Program-made: the position numbers and the translations under genes | In this document: positions 1 through 8,000 of the stretch, in pieces | How the letters are laid out: each line of letters starts with the position of its first letter | Numbering within the stretch: position 1 is the first letter of the stretch | Assembly: GCA_022448955.1 (NCBI GenBank) | Contig: JAKVCU010000069.1 | Location: 20,918-59,513, forward strand | Direction: 5' to 3' | Length of the DNA: 38,596 nt | From: Saprospiraceae bacterium | Lineage (GTDB): Bacteria > Bacteroidota > Bacteroidia > Chitinophagales > Saprospiraceae | The notes under the pieces: model-generated | The model's input: only the letters and a program-made list of their open reading frames with translations | Database searches by the model: none | Told to the model about the DNA's origin: nothing

Positions 1-3000
1 TTCAGCAAACTCACAGTACAAAACAGTTTCAGCTTCTAATTCTAGATTTGCATCCGTTATCGGTTCAATTGTGATATTAGCAAATTCTGAACAAGCAGAT
101 ACTGGGTCCGTTATGGTGACAATATAATTCAAAGGAATATCTGTTTCTACGACTGGATTCCATGGTTCCGTTAAATCTAACCCATCTATTGGATCCCATA
201 CATACTCATAAGCTGGATTGCCATCTGGATTAATCCCTATTGCTAAACCTGAACATACTTGAATCGTTGTATCGCCTTCAACCTCTGGTATAAAATTCGT
301 AACACTCAGTAAGACATTCGCAGTATCTATACATCCAAAATCATCTGTCGCTAGGGCATAAAAAGTATTATTTCCTTCTGCCAAATCTACATCGACGAAT
401 GCTCCTGTTCCAATCGATGGAGGTAACAAATTGATATTATCGTACCAAACGACCTCAAAATTAGCTGGTGCCGATGCTGAAAGTGTAAAAGTTCCTATTT
501 CACAGACCGTAGTATCTAAACCAGATCCAGTTAGCTGTAAATCAACTAAGGGGCTCACAATTACTTCTACCGTATCAATTGAAAAACAATCAAAGGGCAC
601 ACTTAAATCTGTTACAGTAACAAAATAAGTGGTAGATGTACTTCCAGAAAAAATTGGATTTGAAATATCTGTTGCGTTTAAATTATCACTAGGTGCCCAG
701 TTATAGGAAAAGTTTTGGTTAGCATTAGGTCCTAGCCCAAGTATTTCACCCGGACAAACATTTATGGTATCTGCTAAATCAGACTCTATAGCTCCTGCGC
801 TAACTGTAACAGAAGCTGTAGCTTCGCATCCATACTGATTGGTAGCTGTTACAGTAAAAAGGACGACCCCATCGGTCACTGAGATCAGTGGATTAGGTAA
901 GTTTGCACCCGAAATGATATTAGCTGCTGGTTCCCAAGCATACGTCAATATATCATTAAGATCTAGGTTCATCACCATAATATTATCCTGAATAGGATTG
1001 CATGATGATAGGTTCCCCCCTGCCTGCAAATCAACACCATTATCAATAACAACTACTGTATCTGTTTCTACGCAACCAAAACTATTCGTTGCTGATACTA
1101 TATAAGTTTCTGTTGTGAATGGATTCACATTTATACTCGCTGTACTAGCAATAATATCTCCACTCAGAGTAGACCATTCAACAGAAGCTGGATCATTTTC
1201 AAAGGTCGCATTCAAAACGACATTCTCTCCACATGTAATAACATCTTCGCCTGCATTTAAGCCTATCTCATCTGGAACGAGAACGACTACTTCTAATTCA
1301 ACTACACAAGTATCCGACCCAACAGTTTGGATTTGAACAGTATAGGTAGTCGTTTGATCAAGCATAACAACTGGACTAGCTATATCATTTGCCGAAAGGC
1401 CATCAGATGGAAACCAATTATAGATATATGATTCACTTCCTCCTTCATTTAGTATAATGCTATCTCCAGGGCATTGTATTATGGTATCTTGGAGATAAAT
1501 ACTATCACTTTCAACAAGCGAAATCATAACCACTTCAGTAATTGTAGAAGAGCAGCCATTTGCCGTTATTATTTCTAAGCTTACATCAAAGCTACCTTCT
1601 TGAGTAAATACAAAGGTCGGATTTTCTTCATTTGAACTTCCCAATGTCCCAAAAGTCCAATTCCAAGCATCAGTATTATTAAAACTGTTGAGGGAAAGAT
1701 CTGTAAAACTAACTAAGGCACTATCAACAAAACAAGCACCATCTGTAATTTCATAACCAAATGCAGCAACTAGCTGTAACTCATCTATTATCACTTCTCG
1801 ACTAAAAGTCTCTACACAAGAGCCCTCAAATAAAATATCTAAAGTTACAATGTAAGTACCTTGAGTATAAATATGTACTGGATTATCATCCGAACTGCTA
1901 GTTCCATCACCAAAATCCCAAACATAACTAAAAGCATTGGAACTTGTATTTGTGAAATTAACCGTAACTCCATCACATTGTACCTCGGAAGTAAAGGATA
2001 AATCAATATTTGGATCAATTACGCTTACTGTGACATCTTGGGTAACAGAACAGCCATGTTGGTTGGTGATGATAACAGAAACTGTTTGAACCCCTATTTG
2101 TTCTATATAATTGGGAGAAGCGACATCTGTCGGTCCATCAAAAAGACTAGAAGGAGACCACTGATATAAGAGAGTATCACTAAGGTCTAAGTTATCCGTG
2201 GAAAAAATAACTTCTTCACCTAAACATACACTTACTGTGTCTGTGACATTAACTACTACTGGGTCAAAAACAACATCTACATCCAAGCTTTCTATACATC
2301 CATATTCGTCTTCAGCTGTCAGAACATATCTGGTTGAATCCATCACAGTTACCATAAATGAAGTTTCTGTAGAAAGAGTATCTCCATTTTCATTCAGCCA
2401 TGCAAATGAAACATTTGCTACATCACTATTCGCTACTAAGGTAGTTTCTTGGGTGCAAATATTGCCTCCACCACTTACTGAAAGCTTAATTTCAGGGTAT
2501 ACCACAACGACTATATCTTGACTATACTGACAGAGATTCTCTCCTTCACCCAGAGTGATGGTTACAGTATAAGTTGTTGTTTCTAGGGGGGCTGCAAGTG
2601 GATCAGGAAGATTAGGGTCACTTAGTCCGTTTGCAGGAGCCCACTCGTAAGCGTAATTCAAGATTTCATTTGGCGCTAGCCTTACTGAATCACCAAAGCA
2701 TACATAGAAAGTATCTGGATAAATGACATCATCAGGAAAATCTGCCTCTACTTCTACATCTAGTGTTTTGGAGCAGCCTTCGCTATCAAGTACAGTCACT
2801 GTGTATATGCCTGGCAGTAAGTTATCAAAAACATTAGATGGAGAGAAGGTAGCACCATCTATACTATAAAAGAAAACACCTGCTCCTCCGGAGGCATTGA
2901 TTGTAATTTGGCCATTCGGCGAGCTGAAACAGCTTCCATTCTCTATCTCGACATTGATTGTAAGTGAATCCACGAAGGTCAGGGTTTCACAACAGATTGT

Positions 3001-4755
3001 CGTACAACCCTCTTCATCCACTATTGTCACACAATAGTCTCCTTCCTCAAAGATCGGTCCTGTATTAGCGGTAGACAAGCCATCAATACCTGGTCCTGAC
3101 CAGAGATAAGTTACATTTTGGCTGGTGCCAGAAGTTTCTACTTCAAATGAAGTTGTATCTCCTTGGCATATGGATGCATCTCCTATAATTTGGCAAGTTA
3201 GCAAGGGAACGTTGACTGTTTTTACTCGAATAATATTAGCAAACCACCAAGTATTTAATGTGTTTTTGTCTCCATATCCGGTAGTGATGCTGTCAATTAG
3301 GCCTGTGCAATCTGCGCCATCTGGCAGATTAGTGGCAAAAGTAGTCCATGTTCGACAGCCATCAGTGCGACATGGGCATCCACCTCTACCATCTAGAGGC
3401 TGACCAGTACCGGGGATCGTATCCATTGTACCAAGAAAGTTGGTATCATCCCAATATAGGATATCTGTATTGATTGCATTATCGCAAGTTGGGCGAACTC
3501 TTTCTACGCAAAAACCACGCTTCATAAATTCCACATCGTAAGCAGCCCAGTTTTGAACACCTTGTGAGTACACGAAGATGATATTAATAGTATCTCCGAA
3601 AGAAGCTGGAGTGCCTAAACCTGTAATACCATCCCATGGGACGCAAGCACTCAATTCATTTTCAGTAAAATCATAAGTAACGGAAACATCTGCTGTTCCT
3701 GGATCAAATTGGCTATTTCGATTAAAGTCGAGAAAAATCTCTACTAATCCTGGTCGCGTAACGCTTACGTCCAAGCAGTAGGTCGTATCTGTTTGGCAAT
3801 TAAAAATGGCTTCTGAAAATATATCTCCACATTCACCATCTGGGAAAAGCAGTATATCCGGTTCATTAAGGAATATCTTGTGTTCTGCCGAGTTAGCGGT
3901 GGCATTTACTCCTGGTAATGATTTTCTAGTTTCTGAGAAAGGACCATTTAAACCTGGTCCCTTACTATTAAATACTACATTAAAAGAAAGACCTTGAAAA
4001 CCAGAATCGAAGAAATTGATTTTAGAAACGAAGCCATCTGCCGTATATGAAAAAAGCTCTCCATTAAACTCACGATTCCACTTACACTCACTTTCTTCTA
4101 AATCATCTAATGGGGGTGCACGAAAAGCCCAATTCTGAGACCAAACACGCCCTAACTGAGGAATATCATTATTGGCAACTGTAATATCCCAATAACCTAG
4201 TAATACCTTTAAGTCAACTTCTCCATTACCCGCAATATCTTCAAACTCAATAAAGTAATCACCTGCTTCTTGTGGATCGAAAACATACATTAGTTCTCCG
4301 TTCTGTTCTTCTGTTAGATCGTAATTTCCAAATAATGCTTCTTCCCAACTACTGACATTGGCATTGATTAAATTAACAGTAAAAGGGCCATGAACGACAG
4401 GATTATTATTGGCCTCGTCGAGTCTTCTAATTCTAAAAGTATATTGACTTCGCAGGAATGACAACAAGGGATCGCCATCATCATCATATTCACTAGATAG
4501 TCCTAGATAAATCATTTCAGATGGATCTTTGATAGAGACGTATAGTCTACTTTCTGCAGGACCATCATAAGCACCAAAATTACCAAAGCCTAATCGATTT
4601 GTTTCTAACATGATATAATCAGAAGAAGAAGGTGCTACTTGACGTGTGCCCTCTGCTTTTAGTAGTGTGAAGCTTAATAAAAGCACTGATACAGATAATA
4701 GGTACCTAAGTGTAGGTAGGGGTGTAATTATTATATTCGCTTTTAGCATTTCCAT
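1..4755 (-). CDS. SprB-like giant adhesin with SprB repeat and PKD/Ig-like domains (partial, C-terminus off window)
   Basis: The frame is open from an ATG at 4755 to the window edge, giving at least 1585 residues with no stop, so the 3' end is missing. A hydrophobic signal-like segment (about residues 8-33) is followed by a ~500-residue N-terminal region with many Asp and aromatic residues and a Cys-rich stretch near residues 415-485. Around residue 606 there is a SprB-type repeat (Cys...GG...YSIDG...LLPGIYTVTVLDSEGC). Many Ig/PKD-like units follow, each beginning with a Cys-Gly/Pro-Gly motif; a textbook PKD motif, WDFGDG, lies near residue 946. This architecture is known from gliding or cell-surface adhesins exported by the type IX system, usually with a C-terminal sorting domain, which cannot be seen here. 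It lies downstream of PorP/SprF and an OmpA-like gene on the same strand. The surface role is inference from architecture and neighbours. A second ATG lies two codons in, at 4749. Confidence 0.88.
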   Translation of the reverse strand, partial: MEMLKANIIITPLPTLRYLLSVSVLLLSFTLLKAEGTRQVAPSSSDYIMLETNRLGFGNFGAYDGPAESRLYVSIKDPSEMIYLGLSSEYDDDGDPLLSFLRSQYTFRIRRLDEANNNPVVHGPFTVNLINANVSSWEEALFGNYDLTEEQNGELMYVFDPQEAGDYFIEFEDIAGNGEVDLKVLLGYWDITVANNDIPQLGRVWSQNWAFRAPPLDDLEESECKWNREFNGELFSYTADGFVSKINFFDSGFQGLSFNVVFNSKGPGLNGPFSETRKSLPGVNATANSAEHKIFLNEPDILLFPDGECGDIFSEAIFNCQTDTTYCLDVSVTRPGLVEIFLDFNRNSQFDPGTADVSVTYDFTENELSACVPWDGITGLGTPASFGDTINIIFVYSQGVQNWAAYDVEFMKRGFCVERVRPTCDNAINTDILYWDDTNFLGTMDTIPGTGQPLDGRGGCPCRTDGCRTWTTFATNLPDGADCTGLIDSITTGYGDKNTLNTWWFANIIRVKTVNVPLLTCQIIGDASICQGDTTSFEVETSGTSQNVTYLWSGPGIDGLSTANTGPIFEEGDYCVTIVDEEGCTTICCETLTFVDSLTINVEIENGSCFSSPNGQITINASGGAGVFFYSIDGATFSPSNVFDNLLPGIYTVTVLDSEGCSKTLDVEVEADFPDDVIYPDTFYVCFGDSVRLAPNEILNYAYEWAPANGLSDPNLPDPLAAPLETTTYTVTITLGEGENLCQYSQDIVVVVYPEIKLSVSGGGNICTQETTLVANSDVANVSFAWLNENGDTLSTETSFMVTVMDSTRYVLTAEDEYGCIESLDVDVVFDPVVVNVTDTVSVCLGEEVIFSTDNLDLSDTLLYQWSPSSLFDGPTDVASPNYIEQIGVQTVSVIITNQHGCSVTQDVTVSVIDPNIDLSFTSEVQCDGVTVNFTNTSSNAFSYVWDFGDGTSSSDDNPVHIYTQGTYIVTLDILFEGSCVETFSREVIIDELQLVAAFGYEITDGACFVDSALVSFTDLSLNSFNNTDAWNWTFGTLGSSNEENPTFVFTQEGSFDVSLEIITANGCSSTITEVVMISLVESDSIYLQDTIIQCPGDSIILNEGGSESYIYNWFPSDGLSANDIASPVVMLDQTTTYTVQIQTVGSDTCVVELEVVVLVPDEIGLNAGEDVITCGENVVLNATFENDPASVEWSTLSGDIIASTASINVNPFTTETYIVSATNSFGCVETDTVVVIDNGVDLQAGGNLSSCNPIQDNIMVMNLDLNDILTYAWEPAANIISGANLPNPLISVTDGVVLFTVTATNQYGCEATASVTVSAGAIESDLADTINVCPGEILGLGPNANQNFSYNWAPSDNLNATDISNPIFSGSTSTTYFVTVTDLSVPFDCFSIDTVEVIVSPLVDLQLTGSGLDTTVCEIGTFTLSASAPANFEVVWYDNINLLPPSIGTGAFVDVDLAEGNNTFYALATDDFGCIDTANVLLSVTNFIPEVEGDTTIQVCSGLAIGINPDGNPAYEYVWDPIDGLDLTEPWNPVVETDIPLNYIVTITDPVSACSEFANITIEPITDANLELEAETVLYCEFAE

Positions 4756-4900
4756 TTTTTAGTGTCTTTTTCAATTGTTTATTGTTCAGGGGAACAAATG
4801 GGATTATCTAAAGCACCCACATATTACAGATAATTAACATGTTTATAATTTGATATACTATCTACAAGTAAGCAGTGAGCCTTAAAAATTATTACCATAA

Positions 4901-5046
4901 AATTCCAGCCAAAGGCTGACAGGTTTACGTTCGCTCAAAAATCGTGCGTAACTTTCCTATTGTCAGTTACTTACTATTTTTGAGCTGACGCTGTGCCTGC
5001 CAGCTGGCAGGAATTTATTACACAAGCAATTTTGACTAGCCGCTCA
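4901..5046. repeat. Composite intergenic inverted-repeat element, copy 1
   Basis: This fills most of the 334-base gap between the OmpA-like gene and the adhesin. The left arm (4901-4944) and the reverse complement of 4974-5015 are clearly related: both begin AATTCC-GCCA and end CTCAAAAAT-G. The middle holds AGTTACTTA (4965-4973). A 33-base tail at 5014-5046, containing GCAATTTTG and CTAGCCGCT, matches 38489-38521 at 28 of 33 positions. The first 23 bases of the left arm match 38551-38573 with 2 differences. I infer a family of dispersed, structured intergenic repeats (MITE- or REP-like). The rest of the gap (4756-4900 and 5047-5089) shows nothing recognisable. Confidence 0.7.
4996..5011. repeat. 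Perfect 16-base palindrome inside the repeat element
   Basis: CCTGCCAGCTGGCAGG is its own reverse complement. It sits in the right arm of the composite repeat, in a GC-richer patch than its surroundings. It could form a hairpin or be a protein site, but it has no T-tract and does not look like a standard intrinsic terminator. Confidence 0.75.
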
Positions 5047-5089
5047 CTATCAAAGCTTTAATACTTTTGTCTATATATCTGAATAATCC

Positions 5090-8000
5090 TTATTGAGCTT
5101 TCACTTCGATAATTTCAACTCTTCTTTCAAGTGATGCAAGTTTGGTATAAATTGAATTTTTGCTATTATCATCTGCAATACCATCTTCTTTTGTTTTTAC
5201 TGTTTTCTCTCCCAATGGTATCTTCTCTATAATGAGTTGTTTATTTTTTAGATATTTAGCAAGAATTCCTTGTCGATACGCTTCAAAGTGATTAATGACA
5301 GAATCAATCCTTCTTTCACTTAAATTATCATTGTAGTTGGTATTACCTCTTGGGCTTGAATAACCTTTAATTTGGATAGTAATACTAGTTCCACCTTCTA
5401 ATATTTTGATAAGTTGATCTGTAAAAGACAATAAATCCTCATTACCATTTTTAACATCCCTTTCAAAGAAATTACGTAGTCTCTCCGTCCTTACGAAAGC
5501 TGTTTCTCTATCCATGTCCTTCACAAAGGTGGCGATAAAGGCTTCTCTCCTATTGTAGTATCGTTCGAAAGATTCAGGATAGGTTTTGGTACTTGTTTTA
5601 CGATAAGTCCTCGAATCTGGACGATCATTATCAAAATAAAGTGCCAATGGCAAGAAGTCATCTAATGAATAAGGATTTAACTTCAAAGTCATTGGAATCT
5701 TATTTGTAATCGGATCCAGGCGCAACTGGGTAAAAGTAAGCGTATCAATGAATGGTTCAAACCCAGGTTTAGTGGCAGAAATGATATATTTTTGGTCAAG
5801 GGCGATAGGGAAAATATAGTTGTTATTTTCTACATTAATCTGGGATTCTTGTAAGTTTGGCTGATCGTTCACATACTTAATCAATTCAATATTTACACCA
5901 GGAAGTGGATTTATTGTATCCTTTTCATAGGTGAAAATTTCTAGTAATGGCGTTTGCCCTATTGGACGAGTAAAAATCAATTTGCGCTCTAGCAACGGCA
6001 CATTATAATTTTCAGGTTTAGTCAAATCAACAGATAACTCAACCTCAACAAATCCTTTTTTCATCCCTCTAACGCGATATTTCTTCCCTGGTAATAATGT
6101 AAAGATGTGATCATTACCTGTAGGGTTCTCAAACTCAGCTACTAATTTCAAGCCTATTGGCTCTACTTCAAATAACTGTACCATAGCCCCATTCAAAGGA
6201 TTGCTGTTATTATTATTAAAAGTTAGAGCTTTTAAGGCTAAAGGTGGAACAGGTTGATTTAAAAATAAATCTACTCTCATATTTCCACTATTCGGAATTA
6301 AATTAGGGTCAGTCAGATCGATCATCTGCTGTGCTGTTGTATAGCCATCCTTTGTTGCTTTTAGCTGATATTGCTTTCCTGGAAGAATTGGGAAGTTGAA
6401 ATCATTGCCTGTTGGATTTTCAATTCTGGCAATTAACCTTGGACCTTGCGGACTCATCTCCCAAAGTTCAACCACTGTTCCCTGTAACGGTCTGTTCAAG
6501 CTATTATCAAAAGTTAATGCATTTAGTGCTATTGATTGATCCAGTCTCAAATCAACCTTCATCTTTCCATTCGATGGTACTAAATTAGGCAGGCTAACAT
6601 CTATGGTTGCTTGATCATAAACAAAGCCCTCTCTTTCAGCCACGACTTCATATTTTCTGCCAGAAATAAGAGGGAAGTTGAAATCATTGCCTGTATCTTT
6701 TTTAGTTGTAGCGACTAAAACTAAGCCCGTGGGACGAATTTCGTATAATTGAACAGTAGCACCGTCTAAAGGCTCTAACTTGGTATCAAAAGTTAATGCA
6801 TCTAAGTCGATTGTTTGAATGATTGGAGGAGCAAGCAATAAATCTGCTCTAATGACACCTGATTTTGGAACCAAACTAGGGTTACGTGTATCAATAATTT
6901 GTTCTGCCTTTTTAAAGTCTGATTTTTCTCCTACTACTTTATATACTTTCCCTGGAACAAGATTAAAGTTATAATCGTTACCAGTGGGGTTTTCGCGAGT
7001 AGCCTGTAGTACTAATCCTTTAGGCGTTAGCTCATATAGTTCTACGGTAGTTCCTGCTAGCGGATTGGCCAATTCATTTTCAAAGGTTAATGCGTCTAAC
7101 CTCAAGCTTTCAATAGATGGAGAAAGAAGAATTAAGTTAGCTTTCACTAAACCTTTGACTGCTAAATCTGCTTTACGGGTATCTAAGGTTTGTTCTGCTG
7201 TAATATAACCATCACGAGTAGCTTGCAATCGATACATTTTATTAGGTAAGATGGGGAAGCTATAATCATTCCCAACAGGATTCTCCCTCACCGCTTTCAA
7301 TACGAGGCCATTTGGCGTAAGCTCATACAACTCTACATTTGTACCAGTTAATGGATTGGTCACTTCTGTATCGAATGTTAACACTTCTAATTGTAGCGAT
7401 TCAATAGTTGGTGGTACCAAGAATAAATCTGCTTTAATCACGCCATTGGATGGTAACAAAGCTAGTTGTGTAGCATCTATGTTTTGGGTAGCGGAAGTAT
7501 ATCCTTCGCGAATCCCTTTAATTTGATATTTTCTACCAGGAATTAGTGGAAACTCATAATCATTACCTACCGTATTTTCCAGAGTAGCGATTAAAACGGG
7601 ACCTCTTAATCGAATTTCATATAGATCGACCCTAGTACCTTGGAGGGGATTAGCAATATCTGTATCATAGGTATTTGCTTCGAGACGCAAAGTTTGAATA
7701 TTTGGTGGAAGTAGTAATAACTTAGCACTAACTTTACCATCCACTACTATCAAATTTGGATGAGTGGTATCGATTGTTTGTTGTGCTGCTAGATATCCAT
7801 CGCGAGTGGCCCTCAGTTCGTACTTTCTGCCTGGAATTAGGGAAAAGTTAAAGTCGTTTCCTATTGGATTTTCCATAGAGGCAACTAGACGAGGTCCAAA
7901 TGGTGTCATTTCCCAAAGTTCAACTGTGGAGCCTTCTAGAGGGTTGGTGATATCTGTATCAAAAGTAAGTGCCTCCAAAGCAAGTGTTTCTATATTTGGT

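Noticed and set aside
431-3997. Several plus-strand reading frames of 63-107 codons (431, 1115, 2198, 3125, 3806)
   Set aside because: They are antisense to the continuous adhesin frame, have Ser/Thr-rich low-complexity translations mirroring it, and lack family similarity.
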